Below are positions 35,943 through 45,797 of a DNA stretch of 64,000 nt, piece after piece. The DNA lies in assembly GCF_013409365.1 (NCBI RefSeq), contig NZ_JACCBA010000001.1, positions 2,790,001-2,854,000 on the forward strand, written 5' to 3'. Below the pieces are notes generated by a model. It saw only the letters and a list, made by a program, of their open reading frames with translations. It was not told the origin of the DNA and made no database searches. The translations under genes were made by a program, and so were the position numbers. The first letter of the stretch is position 1. Every line of letters starts with the position of its first letter. The stretch is from Actinomadura luteofluorescens (GTDB lineage Bacteria > Actinomycetota > Actinomycetes > Streptosporangiales > Streptosporangiaceae).

Positions 35943-35958
35943 TGTGAAGTCCCTCACC
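35943..35958. promoter_or_regulatory. Crp/GlxR-like box upstream of sdhCAB
   Basis: TGTGA-AGTCCC-TCACC matches the TGTGA-N6-TCACA consensus at nine of ten defined positions. It is centred about 120 bases before the sdhC start in the 192-bp gap. In Corynebacterium the Crp-like GlxR binds such boxes before sdhCAB. A Crp-type gene lies at 43997-44689 in this window. Confidence 0.55.
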
Positions 35959-36070
35959 CACGGTGGTGTCACGGAACGGACACAAGCCGCGCCCAGCATG
36001 TGTTCATAGCCTGCGGCTATCGCCACAAGTGCGCTCATGACTTGGAACGAATCGCCGAACCGGACATAGC

Positions 36071-36769
36071 GTGCAGGCCGTGGCTATAGCGATACCTGCG
36101 ATCTACCGATCGACCGTCGGCAAGAAGGCCGTGATGGCCGTCACCGGCGGCATCCTCGTGCTGTACCTGGTCGCGCACATGATCGGGAACCTGAAGATCT
36201 TCCTCGGCGCGGAGGATTTCAACCACTACGCCGAGTGGCTGCGCACGATGGGCGAGCCCGCCGTGCCGCGGCGGACGGTGCTGACGGTCATCGAGCTGGT
36301 GCTCGGCGTCTCGGTCGTCCTGCACATGTGGTCGGCGGTGTCGCTCGGCAAGCGCGCGGCGCACGCGCGTCCCGTCAAGTACCAGTCGAAGAAGAAGTCG
36401 CACGCGCAGGGCTACGCCGTCCGGACGATGCGGTACGGCGGGATCATCATCGCCGTCTACATCATCTGGCACCTGCTCGACCTCACGTTCTTCGCCCTGA
36501 ACCCCAAGGGCGCCGACGCCACCCCCTACGAGCGGATGGTCGCCGACTTCGACCCGTCCCGCTGGTACATCACGGTCTGGTACGTCGTCGCGATCCTGCT
36601 GGTGGGCCTCCACCTCAACCACGGCATCTGGAGCGCCTTCCAGACGCTGGGACTGCGCACGCCGCGCAGCCACAACGCCCTGCGGGGCCTCGCCGCGACC
36701 ACCGCCGCGCTCGTCACGCTCGGCTTCGTCGCCGTCCCCGTCTCCATCACGTTCGGATGGGTGAGCTGA
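36071..36769 (+). CDS. sdhC: Succinate dehydrogenase cytochrome b subunit (type B SdhC)
   Basis: A 232-residue membrane anchor of the b558 type: five TM segments in a single polypeptide that bind two hemes and the quinone. Features include GKKAVMAVTGGILVLYLVAHMIGNL (first TM with a heme-ligand His), VLHMWSAVSLGKRA, YIIWHLLDLTFF and GLHLNHGIWSAFQTLG. These conserved His residues fit the axial ligands of diheme type-B enzymes. The complex oxidises succinate to fumarate and reduces menaquinone at the membrane. First gene of sdhCAB, three bases before sdhA. Start GTG 36071; a second GTG three codons later is possible. A Crp-type box lies upstream. Confidence 0.92.
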   Translation: MQAVAIAIPAIYRSTVGKKAVMAVTGGILVLYLVAHMIGNLKIFLGAEDFNHYAEWLRTMGEPAVPRRTVLTVIELVLGVSVVLHMWSAVSLGKRAAHARPVKYQSKKKSHAQGYAVRTMRYGGIIIAVYIIWHLLDLTFFALNPKGADATPYERMVADFDPSRWYITVWYVVAILLVGLHLNHGIWSAFQTLGLRTPRSHNALRGLAATTAALVTLGFVAVPVSITFGWVS

Positions 36770-36772
36770 TCC

Positions 36773-38725
<1,953 letters not shown>

Positions 38726-38727
38726 TC

Positions 38728-39480
38728 ATGAAGCTCACACTGCGCGTCTGGCGCCAGAGCGGCCCGCAGGACAAGGGCGGGATGGTCGAGTACAAGCTCG
38801 ACGACGTCTCCCCCGACGCCTCGTTCCTGGAGATGCTGGACGTCCTCAACGAGAAGCTCATCGCCTCCGGCGAGGAGCCCGTCGCGTTCGACCACGACTG
38901 CCGCGAGGGCATCTGCGGCATGTGCTCGCTGGTCATCAACGGCACCCCGCACGGCCCGGAGCGCGCCACCACCACGTGCCAGCTCCACATGCGCAAGTTC
39001 AAGGACGGCGAGGTCATCGACGTCGAGCCGTGGCGGGCCAAGGCGTTCCCGGTCGTCAAGGACCTGGTCGTCGACCGGTCGGCGTTCGACCGGATGATCC
39101 AGGCGGGCGGCTACATCACCGCGCCGACCGGCACCGCCCCCGAGGCGCACGCGACGCCCGTCCCGAAGCCCGACGCCGACCGGGCGTTCGAGGCCGCCGA
39201 GTGCATCGGCTGCGGCGCCTGCGTCGCGGCCTGCCCGAACGGCTCGGCCGCCCTGTTCCTCGGCGCCAAGGTCACCCACCTCGGCCTGATGCCGCAGGGC
39301 CAGCCCGAGCGCTGGGACCGCGTCGTGTCCATGCTGGACACCCACGACGAGGAGGGCTTCGGCGGCTGCACCAACACCGGCGAGTGCACCGTCGCGTGCC
39401 CGAAGGGCATCCCGCTGGACGTCATCGGACGGCTGAACCACGACTACCTGAAGGCGACCGCCGGAGGGAAGAAGCGGTAG
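38728..39480 (+). CDS. sdhB: Succinate dehydrogenase iron-sulfur subunit (type B SdhB)
   Basis: A 250-residue iron-sulfur subunit passing electrons from FAD to the membrane quinone site. The N-terminal ferredoxin domain has [17 protein letters not shown] plus TTCQLH for the 2Fe-2S cluster. The C-terminal domain has [14 protein letters not shown] and [20 protein letters not shown] for the 4Fe-4S and 3Fe-4S clusters. All cluster cysteines are present. Last gene of sdhCAB, starting two bases after the sdhA stop, and followed by a strong hairpin terminator. Confidence 0.94.
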   Translation: MKLTLRVWRQSGPQDKGGMVEYKLDDVSPDASFLEMLDVLNEKLIASGEEPVAFDHDCREGICGMCSLVINGTPHGPERATTTCQLHMRKFKDGEVIDVEPWRAKAFPVVKDLVVDRSAFDRMIQAGGYITAPTGTAPEAHATPVPKPDADRAFEAAECIGCGACVAACPNGSAALFLGAKVTHLGLMPQGQPERWDRVVSMLDTHDEEGFGGCTNTGECTVACPKGIPLDVIGRLNHDYLKATAGGKKR

Positions 39481-39509
39481 AAGGCGCCCCGCGGCCGCCC
39501 CTTGTTCTC

Positions 39510-39537
39510 GGTCCCGCCCGGAGTACCGGGCGGGACC
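39510..39537 (+). terminator. Perfect 12-bp hairpin after sdhCAB
   Basis: GGTCCCGCCCGG (39510-39521) pairs perfectly with CCGGGCGGGACC (39526-39537) around AGTA and is followed by GTTCT. It begins 30 bases after the sdhB stop and ends 17 bases before the next gene. Confidence 0.78.
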
Positions 39538-39553
39538 GTTCTAATGTGTCCGC

Positions 39554-40300
39554 ATGACGGTCACACTCCTGCCCTACCACCAGGACGAACGCCTCCCCGG
39601 CGCGTCCTTCCCCCTCTCCGGCCTCGACGTCGTCGCCGTCACGCCGGAGCTCCCCGGCGGCGACGTGTGGCAGCGCGTCGCGGCGCTGTTCGCGCCGGTC
39701 GTCGACGAGGTCGCCCGCCAGATCGACGGCGGTTCGATGCCGCGCGTGGTGTCGGGCGACTGCCTGACCGCCGAGGCCGTCCTCGCGGGCGTGCAGAAGG
39801 CCGGGGTGGACGCCTCCGTGGTGTGGTTCGACGCGCACGGCGACGTCCACACGGTGGACAGCTCGACGTCCGGCTACATCGGCGGGATGCCGCTCCGGCA
39901 GATCCTCGGCGCCGACACCGCGCTCCTGCCCGACCGGCTGGGCCTGCGCACGCTGCCGGAGGACCGCGCCGTCCTGGTGGACGCCCGCGACCTCGACCCG
40001 GCCGAGGCGGAGTTCCTCGCGTCCTCGCAGGTGAAGCGCTGCCCGGTCGGCGACGTCGAGCTGCCCCCGGGGCCCCTGCTGCTGCACATCGACGTGGACG
40101 TCATCGACGCCGCTGAACTGCCCGGGCTGAAGTTCCCCGTCGGCGAAGGGCCGTCCCGCGACGCGGTCGTCGCGTCCGTCCACCGGATCATGGCCACCGG
40201 CCGCGTGGCCGCCCTGGACGTCGCCTGCCCCTGGCATCCGCCGCGGGACGGCGACGACGCCATCCGCGCCCGGCTGCTCAAGGATCTCCTGACCGCCTGA
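39554..40300 (+). CDS. Arginase-fold (ureohydrolase family) protein
   Basis: A 248-residue ureohydrolase-family protein. Metal-binding motifs are WFDAHGDVHT (Asp93, His95, Asp97) and LLHIDVDVIDAA (Asp180, Asp182, Asp185). The first motif, normally GGDHS, reads SGDCL here, so the usual His ligand is Cys70. Together with a shortened length (family ~300), this argues against a standard arginase or agmatinase and suggests a divergent metal site or other guanidino/formimino substrate. Start ATG 39554 lies just after the sdh terminator, so it has its own promoter or relies on readthrough. rocD in this window could use the ornithine an arginase makes, but it is 17 kb away, so no operon link exists. 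Confidence 0.8.
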   Translation: MTVTLLPYHQDERLPGASFPLSGLDVVAVTPELPGGDVWQRVAALFAPVVDEVARQIDGGSMPRVVSGDCLTAEAVLAGVQKAGVDASVVWFDAHGDVHTVDSSTSGYIGGMPLRQILGADTALLPDRLGLRTLPEDRAVLVDARDLDPAEAEFLASSQVKRCPVGDVELPPGPLLLHIDVDVIDAAELPGLKFPVGEGPSRDAVVASVHRIMATGRVAALDVACPWHPPRDGDDAIRARLLKDLLTA

Positions 40301-40385
40301 TCCGGCCGCCGGCCGGTCCGCTCAAGCGCTTCGACAGGTGCTGATCTTGCCGTAACATGCGCCGCACATGCATGAGGGGGTGCAT

Positions 40386-42173
40386 ATGCACGAGCTAATG
40401 CACTGTGCAGGCGGCGCCGGCCCGGCGGTGCACCGGACGATCCTGTGCCTGGACGTCGAGGGCTACGGGCGCCGCACGAACGGGGACCAGCTCGCCGTCC
40501 GCGCGGGCTTATACCGCGCCCTGCGGCGGGCCCTCGACGAGTCCGGCGTGCCCGCGGCCTCCTGCTACTGCGAGGACCGGGGCGACGGGGCCATGATCCT
40601 CATCCGGCCGGACGTGCCGAAGGAACTGGTGGCCGGCCGGTTCCCGGCGCGGCTGGCCGCCCTGCTGGAGCGGCACAACGGCGGCGCCCCGCCGGACGCC
40701 CGCATCAGGGTCCGCGTCGCCGTGCACGCCGGCGAGATCCACCACGACGACCACGGCGTCGCCGGAACCGCGATCAACACGGCGTTCCGGCTGCTGGCCG
40801 CCGACCCCCTCAGGGACGCGCTGCGCACCTCCCCCGGCGTCCTCGCGCTGATCACCTCCGGCTGGTTCTTCGAGGAGGTCGTGCGGCAGAACCCCGCGTG
40901 CCGCGCGGCCGCCTTCCGTCCCGCGCAGGTCGCGGTCAAGGAGCTCCGGGAGCGGGCCTGGATGCGGCCGCCGGACACCTGGCCGCAAGAGGACACCGCC
41001 CACGCCCTCCGGCTGCTCGCCCTGCACCCCGGCGCGGAGATCTCCGTCCCGGCCGCGGCCGCCCTCATGGACGTCCCCGACGCCGAGGCGCGGCTCCTGC
41101 TCGGCGACCTCGGCGTGGTGGAGCGCGCCGAGGGCCGGTACGGCGTGCCCGACCCCGGCCCCGGCTCAGGGCTCGCGCCGCAGGAGCGCTCGGCCGCCCT
41201 CCGCCGCCTCCTCGGCTGGTATCTCGGCACCGCCGACAACGCGCGCCGCCTGCTGTGCCCCGACCGCATCACCGCCCCGCCGCTGCCGGACGAACCGCGC
41301 CGCGCCCTCCGGTTCGCCACCGCCGACGAGGCCCGGCACTGGTGCGAGACCGAGCGGCTCAACCTCGTCGCCGCCGCCCGCGCCGCCGCGGCCGAAGGCC
41401 ACCACGACATCGCCTGGCGGCTCCCCCTCGCCCTGTGGGCGTTCTTCTTCCTCCGCGGCCCCCGGACCGACTGGAGCGAGGCGCTGCGCAGCGGTCTGGC
41501 GTCCGCGCGCCTCCTCGGCGACGAGCTCGGCATCGCCTACGTGCTCGGCGGCCTCGGCTACGCCAGCCAGAACCGGTGGCGTTTCGAGGAGTCCGCCGAG
41601 CTGTTCACCACGGCGTGCGAGGTGTTCTCCCGGCTCGGCGACGTCCGGGGCGAGGCGTGGGCCCTGCACGGGCTCGGCTACGCCTGCCGCCGCCTCCAGC
41701 GGTACCGCGAGGCCGTCGCCCACCACCGCCGGTCGGTGCTGCTGGCCGCGGCGGTGGGCGACCGCCGCAACACCGGGCGCGCCCTGACGGCCCTCGGCTA
41801 CGCCTATGCCGGGCTCGCCGACTTCGGCTCGTCCCTCGACCACTTCGAGCAGGCCCACGGCATCGCGCTGGAGGCCGACGGGCGGACCCTCGGCTGGACC
41901 CTGCACGGCCTCGGCTACGCCCACCACGGCCTGCGCCGCCTGCACACCGCCATCGTCCACTACGAGAAGGCGCTGGACGTCTTCCGCGAGTTCGGCGACC
42001 GCTCCGGCCAGGGCGAGACCCTCTACAACCTCGGCCGCGCCCACATGCAGATGTCCCGCCCGGACGCCGCCCGCGACTGCTGGCTGCGCGCCCTCGCCAT
42101 CTTCGAGGACCTCCAGACCCCGCACACCGCCGGCGTCCTCGCGCGCCTGCGCTCCCTCGATCCGCGATCATGA
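40386..42173 (+). CDS. Class III cyclase-homology domain fused to TPR repeats
   Basis: A 595-residue cytoplasmic protein. Residues ~15-185 resemble a nucleotide cyclase homology domain. Asp23 in ILCLDVEGYGRR and Asp67 in CEDRGDGAMIL match the metal-binding aspartates, and AVHAGEIHHDDHGVAGTAINTAFRLL matches the later core with its Asn/Arg. A winged-helix-like middle (~205-265) is followed by at least five TPR units from ~365 with the recurrent core LGYA. It looks like the large AfsR/SARP or NB-ARC-TPR regulators with the NTPase removed. Cyclase activity is uncertain; it may only sense nucleotides. Start ATG 40386 is chosen over 40368 because GAGGGGG (40374-40380) is well placed for it. The next gene starts four bases after its stop. 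Confidence 0.78.
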   Translation: MHELMHCAGGAGPAVHRTILCLDVEGYGRRTNGDQLAVRAGLYRALRRALDESGVPAASCYCEDRGDGAMILIRPDVPKELVAGRFPARLAALLERHNGGAPPDARIRVRVAVHAGEIHHDDHGVAGTAINTAFRLLAADPLRDALRTSPGVLALITSGWFFEEVVRQNPACRAAAFRPAQVAVKELRERAWMRPPDTWPQEDTAHALRLLALHPGAEISVPAAAALMDVPDAEARLLLGDLGVVERAEGRYGVPDPGPGSGLAPQERSAALRRLLGWYLGTADNARRLLCPDRITAPPLPDEPRRALRFATADEARHWCETERLNLVAAARAAAAEGHHDIAWRLPLALWAFFFLRGPRTDWSEALRSGLASARLLGDELGIAYVLGGLGYASQNRWRFEESAELFTTACEVFSRLGDVRGEAWALHGLGYACRRLQRYREAVAHHRRSVLLAAAVGDRRNTGRALTALGYAYAGLADFGSSLDHFEQAHGIALEADGRTLGWTLHGLGYAHHGLRRLHTAIVHYEKALDVFREFGDRSGQGETLYNLGRAHMQMSRPDAARDCWLRALAIFEDLQTPHTAGVLARLRSLDPRS

Positions 42174-42177
42174 AGGG

Positions 42178-42765
42178 ATGACCCTCCAGCAGCACATGCG
42201 CCGGGCCGCCGAGGACTCCCTGCACGCGTTCCCCGAGGCCCTCCGCCCCGACATCTACGTCATCTCGCTCCGGATCTCGCACGGCGAGTTCTCGACCGTC
42301 AACGAACTCTGGGACTACCCCTACGACCCGTACATGGCGATCGGCTACAACACCGAGAGCAACGTCCGGCAGAACCTCGAAGGCGCCTCCGCGGACCCGC
42401 TGGAGGTGCGGTGGAGCTACGCCTACATGCTGCTGGAGGAGTCCGCCCCGGCGGGCCACCACCCCGCCGACCCCGAAGGCGGCGCCCTCTACCTGGAGGA
42501 GGTGAAGCGCCTCGGCCTCTGGTACGAGCCCGGCGACGACGACGCGGAAGAGGAGCAGGACGAGAAGCTCTGCGCCCACTTCGACGACCTCTGCATCGAC
42601 GCCGCGCGCCACCTGCACTCCACGGGCCTCGTCCAGAAGATCCTGGGCCGCGAGGTGCCGATCGTCCTGTTCGACATGTTCCGCATCATCGAACCCGGCG
42701 CCACCCAGGCCGCCAACCCGCCCCACCTCGTCCCCGCCGACTACCTGACCCTCCAGCAGGTCTGA
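42178..42765 (+). CDS. Hypothetical acidic protein (DUF4303-like)
   Basis: A 195-residue soluble acidic protein. The N-terminal half (DIYVISLRISHGEFSTVNELWDYPYDPYMAIGYNTESN) and the helical end (FDDLCIDAARHLHSTGLVQKIL) resemble the DUF4303 group of immunity-type or housekeeping proteins, but I am not certain of the family. There is a Glu/Asp-rich loop near residues 118-130. Start ATG 42178 lies four bases after the cyclase/TPR stop, with AAGGG just before it, so the two genes form an operon and may act together. Confidence 0.65.
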   Translation: MTLQQHMRRAAEDSLHAFPEALRPDIYVISLRISHGEFSTVNELWDYPYDPYMAIGYNTESNVRQNLEGASADPLEVRWSYAYMLLEESAPAGHHPADPEGGALYLEEVKRLGLWYEPGDDDAEEEQDEKLCAHFDDLCIDAARHLHSTGLVQKILGREVPIVLFDMFRIIEPGATQAANPPHLVPADYLTLQQV

Positions 42766-42946
42766 CGGCCCGGCTGTGTTTCAACGTCCCGGCCCACTTC
42801 GCTCGCCTGGCGGCTCGCTACGTGACCGGGCCTGAGCGAACGCGGCATCGCTTCGCGATCTGCCCGGCTCCGCTCGCCTCCGGCATCGCTCCACCGGCCA
42901 GGTCACGCGTTCGCGCGCGCGGCCGAGGCCACTTCGAGACAGGCCC
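42766..42946. repeat. 181-bp intergenic region with nested inverted repeats, MITE-like
   Basis: The stretch between the DUF4303-like and lysR ends is full of symmetric words. They are GTGACC (42822) with GGTCAC (42901), GCGAACGCG (42836-42844) with CGCGTTCGC (42906-42914), and GCCCACTTCG near the left with GGCCACTTCG near the right. The outer ends also resemble inverted copies of each other. This could be a non-autonomous mobile element or a bidirectional terminator region. No gene is supported. Confidence 0.4.
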
Positions 42947-43948
42947 CTAGGCGTTAACGAGAGTCTCGACGCCGGCGGGGAGGCTGCCGGCCAGGGCGGC
43001 CTCCACGAGGAAGGTCTGCAGAGTCTCCTGGAACGCCCGGGCGGCGTGGGTGAGCTCGACGTCCTTGCGGTGCGCGAGCGCGATGGTGCGGAGCAGGCCC
43101 GGGCCGTGGCGGCCGCGGCGCGCCTCCTCGTCCGCCAGGACGAGCGGGGTCCCGCGCAGGCCGGGGCGTCCGGCCAGCACCATGCTGGGGACGACCGCGA
43201 TGCCGAGCCCGACCTCCACGAAACGCAGGACGGCGTCCATCTCGCCGCCCTCGACCGCGAACCTCGGCTCGAACCCGGCGGCCCTGCACGCGCTGATCGT
43301 CGCCTCGCGCAGGTCGTATCCAGGACGGAACATCACCAGCGGGCGGTTCTGCAGGTCCTCGATGCGCAGGTACGAGCGGCGCGGGAGCGGCGCGGCCTTC
43401 GGGGAGCGCTCCGGGGCGCCCGGCTCGGGCCCCGCCGGGGAGGCCACCACCAGGTACTCGCGCAGGATCGGCGTGGTGTCCAGGGGCGGGTCGCCGTGCA
43501 GGGGGAGGATGACCAGGGCCATGTCGAGCGAGCCGCGCGTCAGCTCCCGGACGAGGTCCCGCGAGCCGCCCTCCTCGACGAGGAGCTGGATCCCGGGATA
43601 GGTGTCGTGGAAACGGCGCAGGACGTCCGCCAGCAGGCCTGCGCACAGGGACGGCGTCGCGCCGAGCCGTACCCGCCCACGCTTGAGGCCGACCAGCTCC
43701 TGCACTTCCAGGCGGGCCGTGTCGACATCGGCCAGTATGCGCTTCGCCAGCGGGAGCAGCGCCTCACCGGCGGGAGTCAGAGTGATGTTGCCCCGCGCGC
43801 GGCTGAACAGCGACACGTTCAGCTCGTTCTCCAGCGCGCGGATCTGCTTGGACAGCGAAGGCTGCGCGACGCGCAGCAGCTCGGCGGCCTGCGTGAAGTG
43901 GCGTACCTCGGCGACCGCGACGAAGTAGGCGAGCTGCTGCAACTGCAC
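42947..43948 (-). CDS. LysR-family transcriptional regulator
   Basis: A 333-residue LTTR. The N-terminal winged HTH (residues 1-60) contains FTQAAELLRVAQPSLSKQIRALENELNVSLFSR, followed by the linker helix and a periplasmic-binding-like effector domain (from ~90). The PSMVLAGRPGLRGTPLVL end is typical of the LysR/CynR branch. Start GTG 43948. It is transcribed in the same direction as the Crp-like gene (gap 48 bp) and may be cotranscribed with it. No divergent target gene is adjacent, which is unusual for LysR proteins, so the regulated operon is not evident. Confidence 0.9.
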   Translation of the reverse strand: MQLQQLAYFVAVAEVRHFTQAAELLRVAQPSLSKQIRALENELNVSLFSRARGNITLTPAGEALLPLAKRILADVDTARLEVQELVGLKRGRVRLGATPSLCAGLLADVLRRFHDTYPGIQLLVEEGGSRDLVRELTRGSLDMALVILPLHGDPPLDTTPILREYLVVASPAGPEPGAPERSPKAAPLPRRSYLRIEDLQNRPLVMFRPGYDLREATISACRAAGFEPRFAVEGGEMDAVLRFVEVGLGIAVVPSMVLAGRPGLRGTPLVLADEEARRGRHGPGLLRTIALAHRKDVELTHAARAFQETLQTFLVEAALAGSLPAGVETLVNA

Positions 43949-43996
43949 CCTGCACAGCGTACGGGTCGCCGTTGCGCGCCCTCCGGGCGCACCGGG

Positions 43997-44689
43997 TTAG
44001 CGCGCGTGGCGGCGTAAAGCCTGGAGGTCGTGGACGATGAGGCGGCGGCGGCCCGTCTCTATCCAGCCGTGCCTGCGCAGCGTGCGCAGGGCCTTGCTGA
44101 CCGCCTCGCGGGACGCGCCCACCCAGCCCGCCAGCTCCTCCTGCGACAGGTTCAGCGTGATCTGGACGCTGTCGCTGCCCGCGGCGTCCGTCCGGCGGTC
44201 GTAGGGCACGCCGAAACGCTCCGCCAGCTCCACGAGGCGCTGCGCCACCCGTCCCGTCGCGTCGAACATGCCGAACTCGACGCGCTTGCGGTCGGCGTCG
44301 CGCCAGCGATGGCACAGCATCCGCATGATGAGGACGGAGACGCGGCCGTGGGCCTGCAGGAACATCATGAACTCGTCGGCCGTGACCGCGAGCGCCCGCA
44401 CCGGTTCGAGCGCCGTGACCGTCGCCGACCGGGGCAGCCCGTCGATCGCGCCGACCTCGCCGAGCAGCGCCCCCGGGCCGCGCACCGCCAGGACGGTCTG
44501 GCCGCCGTCCTCCCGGTAGGCGCACGCCTTGACCCGGCCCTGCAGCAGGATCGCCACCCAGCCGGGATCCTCCCCCTCGGCGAAGAGGGCCTCTCCCCGG
44601 TCGAACTCGCGGACGCGGCCGCAGGCCGCCAGCTCCTCGCGTTCCGCCGGGGTGAGATCGCCGAGGAACGAACCTTCGAGGACGCTCAT
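43997..44689 (-). CDS. Crp/Fnr-family regulator (GlxR/Crp-like)
   Basis: A 230-residue cyclic-nucleotide-type regulator. The N-terminal cNMP-binding beta-barrel (LAVRGPGALLGEVGAIDGLPRSATVTALEPV, ~65-100) has the phosphate-binding region in which the usual Arg-Ser/Thr pair is present (LPRSATV). A dimer helix and winged HTH follow, with LSQEELAGWVGASREAVSKALRTLRRHGWIE. The recognition helix SREAVSK keeps the Arg-Glu...Lys pattern of Crp/GlxR, which read TGTGA. TGTGA-type boxes lie before both sdh operons that flank this gene, so it is the obvious candidate regulator. There is no iron-sulfur cysteine cluster, so it is not an oxygen-sensing Fnr. Start ATG 44689, with GTG 44695 as alternative. Confidence 0.9.
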   Translation of the reverse strand: MSVLEGSFLGDLTPAEREELAACGRVREFDRGEALFAEGEDPGWVAILLQGRVKACAYREDGGQTVLAVRGPGALLGEVGAIDGLPRSATVTALEPVRALAVTADEFMMFLQAHGRVSVLIMRMLCHRWRDADRKRVEFGMFDATGRVAQRLVELAERFGVPYDRRTDAAGSDSVQITLNLSQEELAGWVGASREAVSKALRTLRRHGWIETGRRRLIVHDLQALRRHAR

Positions 44690-45026
44690 GCCCACAACGC
44701 TAAAGGGCCTGGAGCGTTCCCGCCTCCCGGGAAAGAATCACGGTTCAATCACGCGTTGTGTGCACTTATCCCTACTCGAACATTCGAGGGTGCGCCAGTG
44801 TTGGACGCGGCGTGTACGGCCGGTGGTCGTCCAGGCGTCCACGACGTTCACGGGGAACGGCGGAACGGCGGGCGGCGGGCCGGGGGCACGCCGCCCGCCG
44901 GGCCACGGAGCGCCGCCTGCCAGAACGGCGTCCCGTGACGGGAAGCGGCGGAAAGACGCGAACGTCCCCCGTCGCGCGGGGCGGCGGGGGACGTTCGCGA
45001 AAAGCCGGGCAGGCCGGGCGGGCAGG
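44690..45026. other. 337-bp intergenic region between the crp-like gene and sdhB2
   Basis: The region holds the promoter of the Crp-like gene and the terminator of the Sdh1 operon (annotated separately). It also contains a perfect inverted repeat CTCGAA-CA-TTCGAG at 44775-44788, about 86 bases upstream of the Crp start. I see no gene. Confidence 0.5.
44957..44999 (-). terminator. 14-bp stem terminator after the Sdh1-type operon
   Basis: CGCGAACGTCCCCC (44957-44970) pairs perfectly with GGGGGACGTTCGCG (44986-44999), loop 15 bases, about 28 bases past the sdhB stop on the minus strand. It is followed in that direction by TCTTTCC. Confidence 0.75.
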
Positions 45027-45797
45027 TCAGGCGGACGGGGTGTCCTCGCCCTTGCGCACGATGCCGAGCTTGCTGCCGAGCCACACCAGCGGGTCGTACC
45101 TGCGGCCGACGACACGCTCCTTCATCGGGATCAGCGCGTTGTCGGTGATCTTGATGTGCTCCGGGCAGACCTCGGTGCAGCATTTGGTGATGTTGCAGAA
45201 GCCGAGACCGTGGTCGTCCTGCGCGATGTTGCGGCGGTCGGCCTGGTCCGCCGGGTGCATCTCCAGCTCCGCGATCCGCATGAGGTAGCGCGGGCCCGCG
45301 TACTCGGGCTTGTTCTCCTCGTGGTCACGGATGACGTGGCAGACGTTCTGGCACAGGAAGCACTCGATGCACTTGCGGAACTCCTGCGAGCGCTCGACGT
45401 CCACCTGCTGCATGCGCAGCTCGCCCGGCTTGGCGTCCCCCGGGTCGAACGAGGGGACCTCCCGGGCCTTCTGGTAGTTGTACGACACGTCCGTGACCAG
45501 GTCGCGGATCACCGGGAACGTGCGGACCGGGGTGACGGTGATCGTCTCCTCCGGGTCGAAGGTCGACATCCGGGTCATGCACAGCAGCCGCGGCATGCCG
45601 TTGACCTCCGCGGAGCACGACCCGCACTTGCCGGCCTTGCAGTTCCACCGGACGGCGAGGTCGGGCGCCTGCGTGGCCTGCAGCCGGTGGATGATGTCGA
45701 GGACGACCTCGCCCTCGTTCACCTCGACCGTGTAGTCGGTGAGCTCGCCCGCGCCGTCGTCGCCGCGCCAGACCTTGAACTTCGCCTCGTAGCTCAT
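45027..45797 (-). CDS. sdhB: Sdh1-type succinate dehydrogenase iron-sulfur subunit
   Basis: A 256-residue iron-sulfur subunit of the second succinate:quinone oxidoreductase. It is like the mycobacterial Rv0247c lineage. The ferredoxin part has WNCKAGKCGSCSAEVNG and LLCMTRM. The C-terminal part has CIECFLCQNVCHVIRD and CNITKCCTEVCPEHIKITD, so all three Fe-S centres are predicted intact. Start ATG 45797 overlaps the sdhA stop as ATGA. It is the last gene of the operon and is followed by a strong terminator. Clearly divergent from the other SdhB at 38728-39480. Confidence 0.93.
   Translation of the reverse strand: MSYEAKFKVWRGDDGAGELTDYTVEVNEGEVVLDIIHRLQATQAPDLAVRWNCKAGKCGSCSAEVNGMPRLLCMTRMSTFDPEETITVTPVRTFPVIRDLVTDVSYNYQKAREVPSFDPGDAKPGELRMQQVDVERSQEFRKCIECFLCQNVCHVIRDHEENKPEYAGPRYLMRIAELEMHPADQADRRNIAQDDHGLGFCNITKCCTEVCPEHIKITDNALIPMKERVVGRRYDPLVWLGSKLGIVRKGEDTPSA

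Noticed and set aside
44775..44788. CTCGAA-CA-TTCGAG as a LexA/SOS box
   Set aside because: Actinobacterial LexA boxes need TCGAAC-N4-GTTCGA; the spacing and inner bases here do not fit, so it is only noted as an inverted repeat.
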